Source: Auraticoccus cholistanensis (GTDB lineage Bacteria; Actinomycetota; Actinomycetes; Propionibacteriales; Propionibacteriaceae). From it: DNA of 64,000 bases. Each line of letters opens with the position of its first letter. Position 1 is the first letter of the stretch. A program made the translations under genes and the position numbers. Shown here one piece after another: positions 16,354 through 24,037 of this stretch. The stretch is taken from positions 228,434-292,433 of the forward strand of contig NZ_WPCU01000007.1 of the NCBI RefSeq assembly GCF_009742705.1, given 5' to 3'. The notes beneath the pieces are model-generated. The model had not been told where the DNA came from. It ran no database searches and saw only the letters and a list, made by a program, of their open reading frames with translations.

Positions 16354-16766
16354 CGTGCCGCTCCCACCAGCTCGTGCTGCACCAGCAGCTCCCGGTAGCG
16401 GACGGGCTCGCCGTCGAAGATCTCCTCGCCGTGCAGCAGGTAGGCCCGCAGCAGGCTGTCGACGGCGTCGGTGCGCCGACCCAGCTCGTACTCGCACTGG
16501 CCCAGCCGCAACCAGGTGTAGGGATTGTCGACCCCGCCCGGGGTGGCCAGCGCCTGCCGGAGGTGCGTGGCGGCCTCCTCCCAGAGCCCCCCGGAGTGCT
16601 CGGCGTCCCCGACGGAGGCCCACAGCCAGCCGGCCACCGGGCTCTCCACCCGCGGCTCGGGGACCAGCGCCAGGGCCTGCAGCCAGAGCCGGCGGGCCTC
16701 CTGCCAGTCGTCGCGGTCCAGCGCCTCGGTGCCCTGGGCGGACAGGGCCTCGATCCGCTCGTCCAT
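16350..16766 (-). CDS. TPR-like protein, possible immunity or chaperone protein (second copy)
   Basis: A 138-residue helical protein with tetratricopeptide-like repeats: GTEALDRDDWQEARRLWLQA, GDAEHSGGLWEEAATHLRQA and GQCEYELGRRTDAVDSLLRA each show the A-x-x-x-L-x-x-A spacing. It resembles the preceding 143-residue gene (both have A-x-x-x-(L/V)PEP after the first repeat), suggesting an old duplication. It lies between the nuclease gene and the secretion-type genes. TPR proteins at this position often act as immunity proteins or effector chaperones, but no direct proof is visible. GAGGAG lies 5 bases before the ATG. Confidence 0.72.
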   Translation of the reverse strand: MDERIEALSAQGTEALDRDDWQEARRLWLQALALVPEPRVESPVAGWLWASVGDAEHSGGLWEEAATHLRQALATPGGVDNPYTWLRLGQCEYELGRRTDAVDSLLRAYLLHGEEIFDGEPVRYRELLVQHELVGAAR

Positions 16767-16779
16767 CAGCTCTCCTCCC

Positions 16780-16804
16780 TCATGCCCGGGCGCTCATGCC
16801 CGGG
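16780..16804. repeat. 14-bp tandem duplication at the end of the 143-residue gene
   Basis: TCATGCCCGGG occurs at 16780 and again at 16794, separated by CGC. The copy at 16794 contains the stop codon of the minus-strand gene. A short slippage duplication of the stop region explains it. Confidence 0.6.
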
Positions 16805-17225
16805 AGTCGGACCTGGCTGCCGCCAGGGCCTCCTCGGGCAGCGTCCGGAAGGCCCGGGTGCCGTAGACCCGCAGCAGGTCGCGCAGGTACGGCACGGCGT
16901 CCTCGGTGCGGAAGTGCCAGCGCAGCTCGCCCTCCCAGCAGGCCACCAGGAAGGTGCCGGACTCGCTGGTGTAGACCTCCTTGGCCCGGTTCAGCCAGGT
17001 CCAGGCCTGGTCGATGTCGTCGGCGGCGCGGGCGAACTGGATGCCGCCCTGGGCGGTCATGCTCGACTCGCCCCACTGCGCGTGCGGCTCGGGCAGCACC
17101 TGCCAGGCCTGCTCCGTGAGCGCCAGCGCACCGGCCGGGTCGCCGGCACGCTGCCGGGCCCCGGCCTCGGTCGCCAGCTCCCGCCAGCGGGACGCGATCT
17201 CGGCAGGCAGGGTCGCTGCGGTCAT
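16794..17225 (-). CDS. TPR-like protein directly after the GH-E nuclease, candidate immunity protein
   Basis: A 143-residue protein, mainly helical, with degenerate TPR-like repeats (ARQRAGDPAGALALTEQAWQ, then DIDQAWTWLNRAKEVY) and an aromatic-rich C-terminal half (CWEGELRWHFRTEDAVPYL). Its ATG overlaps the nuclease stop by four bases, the classic position for an immunity gene. It has no signal peptide or membrane segment, so it would act in the cytoplasm, where a nuclease inhibitor is needed. I do not recognise a named immunity family, so the immunity role rests on position and size. Confidence 0.68.
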   Translation of the reverse strand: MTAATLPAEIASRWRELATEAGARQRAGDPAGALALTEQAWQVLPEPHAQWGESSMTAQGGIQFARAADDIDQAWTWLNRAKEVYTSESGTFLVACWEGELRWHFRTEDAVPYLRDLLRVYGTRAFRTLPEEALAAARSDSRA

Positions 17226-17773
17226 CGGACACCTCTCGTCGGTGGGTCGCGGTACTCGGGCATGGTCGCACCCTCGCTGCGGTTCGCGCGGGGCGGCTGC
17301 AGCTCGTAGTTGTCGGCGTCGCGCATGAAGTCGCGCACGTACTCGCTGCGCGGCCCGGTCAGCCGGCCCGGCACCGGGTACTCCGGCGGCGCGCCGTGGT
17401 TCCAGAAGTCCACCGCCGACACCCGGTGACCCATGTCCAGCTGGTCAAGGGGCACGAACTCGGTGCCGTCCATGACGCCCTCGGCGCCGGTGAACGGGTC
17501 GGTCACGAGCTCGCCGTCGCGCCGCATCCGGGCGACGACGTCCTGACCCACGGGGGAGTGGCGCCCCGGGGTGCCGCCCATGAACAGCGAACGGCGCGAG
17601 GGCTTGCCGGGCGGCCTGCCGCGACGGGCGGCGCGGGCGGCCCGGTCGTCCAGCAGCTTCTTCAGGTCGGCGGCGCTGACCTCACCGTTGCGGACGAGCC
17701 GGCGCGGCACCCGGAACCAGCCGTCGACGGCCTTGACGATGAAGCCTCGTCCGGCCTTGACCACCTTGGGCAC
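17222..17773 (-). CDS. HNH/ENDO VII superfamily nuclease of the GH-E class, free-standing toxin domain
   Basis: A 183-residue protein with a basic N-terminus (residues 1-62, rich in Arg and Lys) and a C-terminal GH-E nuclease signature: LDMGHRVSAVDFW near residue 112 (conserved Gly-His), then DNYELQPPRANRSEGA near residue 154 (conserved Glu and Asn/Ser). GH-E domains are C-terminal toxins of polymorphic toxin systems. Here the domain lacks the usual N-terminal secretion domain, which is encoded separately four genes downstream. GTG 17773 is chosen because GGAGG lies 8 bases upstream; GTGs at 17779 and 17782 are too close to it. First gene of the cluster. Confidence 0.75.
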   Translation of the reverse strand: MPKVVKAGRGFIVKAVDGWFRVPRRLVRNGEVSAADLKKLLDDRAARAARRGRPPGKPSRRSLFMGGTPGRHSPVGQDVVARMRRDGELVTDPFTGAEGVMDGTEFVPLDQLDMGHRVSAVDFWNHGAPPEYPVPGRLTGPRSEYVRDFMRDADNYELQPPRANRSEGATMPEYRDPPTRGVR

Positions 17774-17840
17774 CCGCACCACCTCCGTGACGTCCGGTCC
17801 GGCACCGCCGTCACCGAGGCTAGACCGGGACGGGGTCGGC

Positions 17841-17846
17841 TAGCGT
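17841..17846 (+). promoter_or_regulatory. -10 hexamer TAGCGT for murI
   Basis: TAGCGT ends 7 bases before GTG 17854. The alternative GTG at 17845 overlaps this hexamer, which argues for the later start. Confidence 0.45.
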
Positions 17847-17853
17847 GGCCCGC

Positions 17854-18657
17854 GTGCACCTCTCCGGTCCCGACGCCCCGATCGGGGTCTTCGACTCCGG
17901 GTTCGGCGGGCTGACCGTCGCCCGGGCGCTGGTGGACCAGCTGCCCGGCGAGGACCTGCTCTACCTGGGCGACACCGCCCGTTCCCCCTACGGCCCGCAA
18001 CCCATCGACGTGGTGCGCGAGTACGCCCTGGAGTGCCTGGACCACCTCGCCGAGCAGGGGGTGAAGGCGCTGGTCATCGCCTGCAACTCCGCGTCGGCGG
18101 CCATGCTGCGCGACGCCCGCCAGCGCTACGACGTGCCGGTGGTCGACGTCATCCTGCCCGCCGCCCGGCGGGCGGCCCGCACCACCCGCAACGGCCGGGT
18201 GGGCGTGCTGTGCACCGAGGCCACCGCCACCTCGGGCGCCTACGCCGACGCGCTGGGCGTGGCGCCGGTCGAGGTCACCACCACCGCCTGCCCGCGGTTC
18301 GTGGAGTTCGTCGAGGCCGGCGTCACCAGCGGTGCGGAGCTGATGGCGGTGGCCGAGGAGTACCTGGCACCGGTGCGGGCCGCTGGCGTGGACACCCTGG
18401 TGCTGGGCTGCACCCACTACCCGCTGCTGACCGGGGTGCTGTCCTACCTGCTGGGACCCGGGGTCACGCTGGTCTCCAGCGCGGAGGAGTGCGCGACCGC
18501 CAGCTACGCCACGCTGCTGGGCGCGGGGCTGCTGCGGGGCGGGGACGGCCGGCAGGGACGGCACGAGTTCATCACCACCGGCGCCCCGGACGCCTTCGCC
18601 GGCATCGGGCGGCGGCTGGTGGGGGAGTGGGTGGGACATGTCCGCCAGTTCAGCTGA
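17854..18657 (+). CDS. murI: Glutamate racemase
   Basis: Makes D-glutamate for peptidoglycan. The 267-residue protein shows IGVFDSGFGGLTVARAL near the N-terminus, the first catalytic cysteine in VIACNSASA near residue 72, and the second in LGCTHYPLL near residue 183. GTG 17854 is preferred to GTG 17845 from the -10 spacing. Neighbours rph and rdgB and the intervening MBL gene reproduce the Mycobacterium murI-Rv1339-rph-rdgB order. Divergent from the effector cluster. Confidence 0.95.
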   Translation: MHLSGPDAPIGVFDSGFGGLTVARALVDQLPGEDLLYLGDTARSPYGPQPIDVVREYALECLDHLAEQGVKALVIACNSASAAMLRDARQRYDVPVVDVILPAARRAARTTRNGRVGVLCTEATATSGAYADALGVAPVEVTTTACPRFVEFVEAGVTSGAELMAVAEEYLAPVRAAGVDTLVLGCTHYPLLTGVLSYLLGPGVTLVSSAEECATASYATLLGAGLLRGGDGRQGRHEFITTGAPDAFAGIGRRLVGEWVGHVRQFS

Positions 18658-18673
18658 GCGTGGGGAGGCACCG

Positions 18674-19447
18674 GTGCTGACGCTGACCGTCGTGGGCTGC
18701 AGCGGCTCCGCCTCCGGCCCGGGCTCGCCCGCCTCCTGCTACCTGGTGCAGGCCACGGCCGGCGGAGCCGTCTACAGCCTCGTCCTCGACCTGGGGCCCG
18801 GCGCCTTCGGCCCGCTCACCCGCCACGTCGCGGCGGCCGAGGTGGACGCCATCGGGTTCAGCCACCTGCACGCCGACCACTGCGGCGACTTCGGCTCCTT
18901 CCACGTGGCGGCCCACTACGGCCCCGGCGCCCCGTTCCGCGCCGAGCTGCTGGGGCCGGCCGGGACCGCCGCCCGGCTGGGCCGGATGTACGAGGTCGAC
19001 CTCGCCGACGTGGACGACTTCGCGGCCCGCTGGCCGGCGCGTGAGTGGCAGCCGGAGCAGCGGCTGGGTCCCCTCACGGTGCGCACCGTGCGGGTGCGGC
19101 ACCCGGTGGAGGCCTACGCGGTGCGGGTCGAGCTGGCCGGGCGCAGCCTGGTCTACACCGGCGACACCGCCTGGTGCGAGCCGCTGGTGGAGCTCGCCAC
19201 CGGCGCGGACGTGCTGCTCTGCGAGGCAGGCCACCCCACCGGCGTGGCCGCGACCCCGGGCGTCCACCTGACCCCGGCCGAGGCCGCGGAGCTGGCCCGG
19301 CGGGCCGGGGTGGGCACCCTGGTGCTGACCCACGTCTCGCCGTGGTTCGACGCCGGGGCCTTCCGCGCCGAGGCCGAGCAGCTGCTCGGCCGGGAGGTGC
19401 TGCTGGCCCGTCCCGGGGTGCGGCTGGCTGTCGGTGGGCACCGATAG
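18674..19447 (+). CDS. MBL-fold metallohydrolase, Rv1339-type cyclic-nucleotide phosphodiesterase
   Basis: A 257-residue metallo-beta-lactamase-fold enzyme. The metal motif H64-x-H66-x-D68-H69 is present as FSHLHADHC; further ligands are in VYTGDTAW and LTHVSPW. The position between murI and rph matches Rv1339 of M. tuberculosis, which has been reported as an atypical cAMP phosphodiesterase, so cyclic-nucleotide hydrolysis is the best guess. GTG 18674 has GGGGAGG 6-7 bases upstream and is preferred to ATG 18638, which would overlap murI by 20 bases. The TAG stop doubles as the next gene's -10. Confidence 0.82.
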   Translation: MLTLTVVGCSGSASGPGSPASCYLVQATAGGAVYSLVLDLGPGAFGPLTRHVAAAEVDAIGFSHLHADHCGDFGSFHVAAHYGPGAPFRAELLGPAGTAARLGRMYEVDLADVDDFAARWPAREWQPEQRLGPLTVRTVRVRHPVEAYAVRVELAGRSLVYTGDTAWCEPLVELATGADVLLCEAGHPTGVAATPGVHLTPAEAAELARRAGVGTLVLTHVSPWFDAGAFRAEAEQLLGREVLLARPGVRLAVGGHR

Positions 19448-19450
19448 GGT
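19445..19450 (+). promoter_or_regulatory. -10 hexamer TAGGGT for rph
   Basis: TAGGGT (in GATAGGGT) ends 7 bases before the ATG at 19458. Its TAG is the stop codon of the MBL gene. Confidence 0.5.
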
Positions 19451-19457
19451 CGGGGCC

Positions 19458-20225
19458 ATGAGCTCCGCGGACGCGTCACCCGGCCCCACCCGCCCCGACG
19501 GGCGGGCCGCCGACCAGCTGCGCGAGGTGCGCTTCACCCGCGGCTGGCTCGACCACGCCGAGGGCTCGGTGCTGGTCGAGTTCGGGGCGACCCGGGTGCT
19601 GGTGGCGGCCAGCGTCAGCGAGGGCGTGCCCCGCTGGCGGCGCGGCACCGGGCTGGGCTGGGTCACCGCCGAGTACGCCATGCTGCCCCGCGCCACCCAC
19701 ACCCGCTCCGACCGCGAGTCGGTCAAGGGCCGCATCGGCGGCCGCACCCACGAGATCAGCCGGCTGATCGGCCGCAGCCTGCGCGCGGTCATCGACTACA
19801 AGGCGCTGGGCGAGAACACCATCCAGCTCGACTGCGACGTGCTGCAGGCCGACGGCGGCACCCGCACCGCGGCGATCACGGGGGCCTTCGTGGCGCTCTC
19901 CGACGCCTGCCGCCACCTGGGCGGGCTGGGCGCCCTGGCCGGCGACCCGCTGACCGGCTCGGTGCAGGCGGTCTCGGTCGGGGTGGTCGGCGGCCAGCCG
20001 GTGCTCGACCTCAACTACACCGAGGACTCCGGCGCCGAGGTCGACCTCAACGTGGTGGTCGACGGCGAGGGACGCTTCGTCGAGGTGCAGGGCACGGCCG
20101 AGGGACGTCCGTTCGACCGCGCGGTGATGGACCAGCTGCTCGACCTCGGCGTCGCCGGCTGCGCCCGGCTCGCCGAGCTGCAGCGGCTGGCCCTCGACGG
20201 CCCGGCCACCCCGCGGCGCGGATGA
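19458..20225 (+). CDS. rph: Ribonuclease PH
   Basis: Phosphorolytic 3'-5' exoribonuclease that trims tRNA precursors. The 255-residue protein contains [17 protein letters not shown] split from the core, [20 protein letters not shown] near residue 55, the conserved phosphate-binding [20 protein letters not shown] in two parts, and [15 protein letters not shown] near 125. ATG 19458 fits the leaderless-type -10. The stop overlaps the rdgB start (ATGA). Confidence 0.95.
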   Translation: MSSADASPGPTRPDGRAADQLREVRFTRGWLDHAEGSVLVEFGATRVLVAASVSEGVPRWRRGTGLGWVTAEYAMLPRATHTRSDRESVKGRIGGRTHEISRLIGRSLRAVIDYKALGENTIQLDCDVLQADGGTRTAAITGAFVALSDACRHLGGLGALAGDPLTGSVQAVSVGVVGGQPVLDLNYTEDSGAEVDLNVVVDGEGRFVEVQGTAEGRPFDRAVMDQLLDLGVAGCARLAELQRLALDGPATPRRG

Positions 20226-20842
20226 GCCGCCCCCGGGTGGTGCTGGCCACCAACAACGCGAAGAAGCTCGCCGAGCTGCGCCGGGTCGTCGGCGACGGGG
20301 TCGAGGTGCTGGCGCTCGCCGACGTCGCGCCCTACCCCGAGCCGGCCGAGACCGAGCGCACCTTCGAGGGCAACGCGCTGCTCAAGGCCCGGGCCTGCGT
20401 GGCCGCCACCGGGCTGCCGGCGCTGGCCGACGACTCCGGGCTCGAGGTCGACGAGCTGGGCGGCATGCCCGGCGTCCGCTCCGCCCGGTGGGCCGGTCGC
20501 CACGGCGACGACGTGGCGAACCTGGAGCTCGTGCTGCGCCAGCTCGAGGACGTCCCCGCCGGACGGCGCACGGCCCGGTTCGTCTGCGCGGTGGCGCTGG
20601 CGCTGCCCGACGGCTCCGAGCACGTGCTGCGGCGGGTGTGGGAGGGGCGGCTCGCCACGGCGCCGGCCGGTGCCAACGGCTTCGGCTACGATCCGGTCTT
20701 CCTGCCCGAGGGTGCGGGCGGACGGACGGCGGCCCAGCTCAGCCCGGAGGAGAAGGACGCGGTGAGCCACCGCGGCCAGGCGGTGCGGGCGATGGCGCAG
20801 ACGATGGCGCAGGTGCTGGGCACCGGAGGGGAGCGAGGATGA
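20222..20842 (+). CDS. rdgB: dITP/XTP pyrophosphatase
   Basis: Removes non-canonical purine nucleoside triphosphates from the pool. The 206-residue Ham1/RdgB protein starts with [18 protein letters not shown] and has [11 protein letters not shown] near residue 42, [20 protein letters not shown] near 68 and [10 protein letters not shown] near 155. Coupled to rph upstream and to thyA downstream by ATGA overlaps, so nucleotide-quality control and dTMP synthesis share a transcript. Confidence 0.95.
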   Translation: MSRPRVVLATNNAKKLAELRRVVGDGVEVLALADVAPYPEPAETERTFEGNALLKARACVAATGLPALADDSGLEVDELGGMPGVRSARWAGRHGDDVANLELVLRQLEDVPAGRRTARFVCAVALALPDGSEHVLRRVWEGRLATAPAGANGFGYDPVFLPEGAGGRTAAQLSPEEKDAVSHRGQAVRAMAQTMAQVLGTGGERG

Positions 20843-21633
20843 AGGCCTACCTGGAGCTGCTCGAGCGCGTGCTGCGCGAGGGCGTGGTCAAGAGCGACCG
20901 GACGGGCACCGGCACCCGCAGCGTCTTCGGCCACCAGATGCGCTTCGACCTGCGGGCCGGCTTCCCGCTGGTGACCACCAAGAAGGTCCACACCCGCTCG
21001 GTGTTCGGCGAGCTGCTGTGGTTCCTGCGCGGGTCGACCAACGTCGCCTGGCTGCACGAGAACCGCATCAGCATCTGGGACGAGTGGGCCGACGAGGACG
21101 GCGAGCTCGGCCCGGTCTACGGCCACCAGTGGCGCAGCTGGCCCACCCCCGACGGCGGCACGGTCGACCAGATCGCCGCGGTGGTCGAGTCGATCCGCAC
21201 CAACCCCGACTCCCGGCGCCACGTGGTGTCGGCCTGGAACGTGGCCGACCTCGGCGAGATGGCGCTGCCGCCGTGCCACACCCTGTTCCAGTTCTACGTG
21301 GCCGAGGGCCGGCTGAGCTGCCAGCTCTACCAGCGCTCGGGCGACGTCTTCCTCGGCGTGCCGTTCAACATCGCCTCCTACGCGCTGCTCACCCACCTGG
21401 TGGCGCAGCTGACCGACCTCGAGGTGGGGGAGTTCGTCCACACCCTGGGCGACGCCCACCTGTACCTGAACCACGTCGAGCAGGCCGAGCTGCAGCTGAC
21501 CCGCGAGCCGCGGCCGCTGCCCACGCTGCACCTCGACCCCTCGGTGCGCGACATCGACGCCTTCACCCTCGACCACATCCGGGTGGAGGGCTACGACCCC
21601 CACCCGGCCATCAAGGCCCCGATCGCCGTCTGA
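20839..21633 (+). CDS. thyA: Thymidylate synthase
   Basis: Makes dTMP from dUMP and methylenetetrahydrofolate. The 264-residue length equals that of E. coli ThyA. The catalytic cysteine is in [12 protein letters not shown] near residue 147; dUMP-binding [12 protein letters not shown] near 125 and [20 protein letters not shown] (split around 165-185) are canonical. ATG 20839 overlaps the rdgB stop. The stop shares a base with the ATG of the dihydrofolate reductase gene, giving the standard thyA-folA pair. Confidence 0.97.
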   Translation: MKAYLELLERVLREGVVKSDRTGTGTRSVFGHQMRFDLRAGFPLVTTKKVHTRSVFGELLWFLRGSTNVAWLHENRISIWDEWADEDGELGPVYGHQWRSWPTPDGGTVDQIAAVVESIRTNPDSRRHVVSAWNVADLGEMALPPCHTLFQFYVAEGRLSCQLYQRSGDVFLGVPFNIASYALLTHLVAQLTDLEVGEFVHTLGDAHLYLNHVEQAELQLTREPRPLPTLHLDPSVRDIDAFTLDHIRVEGYDPHPAIKAPIAV

Positions 21634-22160
21634 TGGGCAGCACCGAGCAGACCGCGGCCGCCCCGGCCCGGCAGGTCGTCGCGGTCGCGGCGGTGGCCGC
21701 CAACGGCGTCATCGGCGACGGCCCCGACATCCCCTGGCACCTGCCGGGGGAGCAGGCCCGCTTCAGGCGGCTGACCACGCCGGGCGTGCTGGTGATGGGG
21801 CGGCGCACCTACGAGTCGATCGGCCGGCCGCTGCCGGGCCGGCGCACCGTCGTGCTGACGCGGGGTGGCTGGGCCCCGCCGGCCGAGCACGCCGACCGGG
21901 TCGAGGTCGCCGGCACCGCCGAGCAGGCGCTGGCGCTGGCCGGGCGCCACCCGGACCCGACGTTCGTGGTCGGCGGCGGTGAGGTGTACCGGCTGCTGTG
22001 GCCGTGGCTGACCGTCCTGGAGGTGACCGAGGTGCACCAGAACCCGCCGGGTGACGTGACGTTCCCCGAGATCGGACCGGAGTGGGTGGAGGTGTCCCGC
22101 GAGCAGCAGGGCACCCACTCCTACGTCCGCTGGGTCCGCCGCGAGGGGGCGGCGTCGTGA
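21633..22160 (+). CDS. folA: Dihydrofolate reductase
   Basis: Regenerates tetrahydrofolate from the dihydrofolate produced by ThyA. The 175-residue protein has AVAANGVIGDGPDIPWHLP with the substrate-binding Asp, VLVMGRRTYESIG near residue 52 and FVVGGGEVYRLL near 112. An N-terminal extension of about 12 residues precedes the core. Starts in a TGATG overlap with thyA; its stop overlaps the GTG of a ROK kinase gene (GTGA). Confidence 0.95.
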   Translation: MGSTEQTAAAPARQVVAVAAVAANGVIGDGPDIPWHLPGEQARFRRLTTPGVLVMGRRTYESIGRPLPGRRTVVLTRGGWAPPAEHADRVEVAGTAEQALALAGRHPDPTFVVGGGEVYRLLWPWLTVLEVTEVHQNPPGDVTFPEIGPEWVEVSREQQGTHSYVRWVRREGAAS

Positions 22161-23128
22161 GCCCCCGCGCGGCGATCGGGCTGGACGTCGGCGGCACCGC
22201 GACCAAGGCGGTGGTCTGCGACGAGGACGGCTCGGTGCTGGCCCGCCACCAGCTGCCCACCCCCTACCGGGGTGCCGTCGGCCTGATGGACACCCTCGCC
22301 GAGGCCGTCGCCGCCCTCGAGCGGCAGGTGCCGGGCGTGCCGCTGGAGCCCACCGTGGGGCTGGCCGTGCCGGGGATCGTCGACGACACCCGCGGCGTGG
22401 CCGTCAAGGCCACCAACCTGGACTTCGCCGAGACCCCGCTGGCCGCGCAGCTGGCCGACCGGCTGGGGCGGCCGTCCCGGCTGGGCCACGACGTCCGCGC
22501 GGGCGGGGTGGCCGAGCTGCGCTGGGGAGCCGCGGCCGGGCACGAGTCGGTGATGTTCATCCCCGTCGGCACCGGCATCGCCACCGCCCTCGTGCTGGAC
22601 GGCCGGGTCGTGGTCAGCGGCGGCTACGCCGGCGAGAACGGGCACGCGCTGATCCGCGACCCCGCCACCGGAGAGACGGTGCTGATGGAGCGGGTCGCCT
22701 CCGCCGCCGCGGTGGCCCGTCGCTGGAGCGAGCGCACGGGCCGGTCTGCCGCCGGCAGCCTCGACGTCTTCGCCGCCGCGGCCGAGGGCGACCCGGTGGC
22801 GGCCGCCGTCATCGACGAGGCGGTCACCGCCATGGCCGACGTGCTGGCCTGCCAGCTCACCCTGGTCGGGCCGATCCCGGTGGTGGTCGGCGGCGGCCTC
22901 AGCCGGGCCGGCGAGGCCTACCTGCAGCCGCTGCGCGAGGCCCTGGACGCCCGGCTGGTGCTGTCCGGCGCGCCGCCGGTGGTGCCCGCGCAGCTGGGCT
23001 CCTGGGCGGGTGCGATGGGCAGCGCCGCGCTGGCCCTGCAGGGTCCGACCCACCACCCCAGCAGCCCCCAGACGCCCAGCAACCCTCAGACGCCCAGCAA
23101 CCCTCAGAGCAAGGAGCACTCCCGATGA
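22157..23128 (+). CDS. ROK-family sugar kinase
   Basis: A 323-residue protein of the ROK family. The phosphate-binding AIGLDVGGTATKAVVCDEDG lies at the N-terminus, LAVPGIVDDTRG near residue 75, LGHDVRAGG near 113 and FIPVGTGIATALV near 135. The CxCGxxGCxE zinc motif of classical ROK glucokinases is missing; the corresponding region reads AGENGHALIRDPATGE. The C-terminal 25 residues are an SPQTPSN-type low-complexity tail encoded by a tandem repeat. The gene overlaps a class II aldolase gene (ATGA), so the two probably act in one sugar pathway. Substrate unknown. Confidence 0.85.
   Translation: MSPRAAIGLDVGGTATKAVVCDEDGSVLARHQLPTPYRGAVGLMDTLAEAVAALERQVPGVPLEPTVGLAVPGIVDDTRGVAVKATNLDFAETPLAAQLADRLGRPSRLGHDVRAGGVAELRWGAAAGHESVMFIPVGTGIATALVLDGRVVVSGGYAGENGHALIRDPATGETVLMERVASAAAVARRWSERTGRSAAGSLDVFAAAAEGDPVAAAVIDEAVTAMADVLACQLTLVGPIPVVVGGGLSRAGEAYLQPLREALDARLVLSGAPPVVPAQLGSWAGAMGSAALALQGPTHHPSSPQTPSNPQTPSNPQSKEHSR
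23069..23104 (+). repeat. Two perfect 18-bp tandem repeats at the 3' end of the ROK gene
   Basis: CAGACGCCCAGCAACCCT occurs at 23069-23086 and 23087-23104, flanked by degenerate partial units (CCCAGCAGCCCC before, CAGAGC after). It is in frame and encodes a QTPSNP repeat. The repeat lies just before the aldolase start. Confidence 0.85.
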
Positions 23129-23973
23129 GCGACCGAGCAGGGTTCCCGAGCCTCGCCGAGCTGGCCCGCGAGGCTGCCGCGCAGCGGGTGGGGCTGGGTG
23201 CGTTCAACGTCATCCAGCTCGAGCACGCCACCGCCCTGGTGCGGGCCGCCGAGCAGGTCGGACGTCCGGTGGTGCTGCAGATCAGCCAGAACGCCGCCCG
23301 GTACCACGGGGCGCTGGAGCCGGTGCTGCTCGCCACCCTCGCGGTGGCGCGGGCCGCCACCGTGCCGGTGGTGGTCCACCTCGACCACGCCGAGGACACC
23401 GACCTGGTCCGCCGGGCGGTCGAGCTCGGCGTGCACTCGGTGATGTACGACGGCTCCCACCTCGACTACGAGGCCAACGTGGCCAGCACGGCCGAGATGG
23501 TGGCCTTCTGCCACGCCGCCGGCGTCGGCATCGAGGCCGAGCTGGGTGAGGTCGGCGGCAAGGACGGCGTGCACGCCCCCGGTGCCCGCACCGACCCAGA
23601 GGAGGCCGCGGCCTTCGTCGAGGCGACCGGGGTCGACCTGCTGGCCGTTGCGGTCGGCTCCTCGCACGCCATGACCACCCGCGACGCCGTGCTCGACACC
23701 GAGCTCATCGCCGCCCTGGCCGAGCGGCTGCCGGTGCCGCTGGTGCTGCACGGCTCCTCCGGGGTCAGCGACGAGGGCATGCAGGCGGCGATCGCCGCCG
23801 GGATGACCAAGATCAACGTCTCCACCCACCTGAACAAGGTGATGACCGCCGCGGTGCGGGCCGTGCTCGAGGGTCCCGACGCGCCCGTCGACCCCCGGAA
23901 GTGGATGGCCCCCGGTCGCCAGGCCGTGCAGGACGAGGCGGCGCGCCTGCTGCGGCTGTACGCCGGCTCGTAG
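23125..23973 (+). CDS. Class II fructose/tagatose-bisphosphate-type aldolase
   Basis: A zinc-dependent aldolase of 282 residues. The catalytic and metal residues D87 and H88 sit in VVHLDHAEDTD. EAELGEVGGKDG near residue 135, GSSHAM near 178, LHGSSGVSDEGM near 208 and TKINVSTHLN near 230 are all conserved. The length matches the KbaY/GatY branch rather than the longer central-glycolysis FbaA. Coupled to the ROK kinase by ATGA. Probably cleaves the phosphorylated product of a sugar or polyol pathway; the exact substrate is open. Confidence 0.87.
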   Translation: MSDRAGFPSLAELAREAAAQRVGLGAFNVIQLEHATALVRAAEQVGRPVVLQISQNAARYHGALEPVLLATLAVARAATVPVVVHLDHAEDTDLVRRAVELGVHSVMYDGSHLDYEANVASTAEMVAFCHAAGVGIEAELGEVGGKDGVHAPGARTDPEEAAAFVEATGVDLLAVAVGSSHAMTTRDAVLDTELIAALAERLPVPLVLHGSSGVSDEGMQAAIAAGMTKINVSTHLNKVMTAAVRAVLEGPDAPVDPRKWMAPGRQAVQDEAARLLRLYAGS

Positions 23974-23985
23974 CCGTCGCCCGAT

Positions 23986-23991
23986 TAGACT
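23986..23991 (+). promoter_or_regulatory. -10 hexamer TAGACT upstream of the GTPase gene
   Basis: TAGACT (in GATTAGACT) lies in the 64-bp gap after the aldolase. It predicts a start site near 23998 and a leader of about 40 bases carrying the GAGAGGA ribosome-binding site. Confidence 0.45.
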
Positions 23992-24037
23992 CCCCGTGCC
24001 CGGGGACCACCTCCGACCGGCGAGAGGACCAGCGCGC

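Noticed and set aside
18638-18673. Upstream ATG for the MBL hydrolase gene
   Set aside because: It would overlap murI by 20 bases and has no ribosome-binding site; GTG 18674 has GGGGAGG at good spacing.
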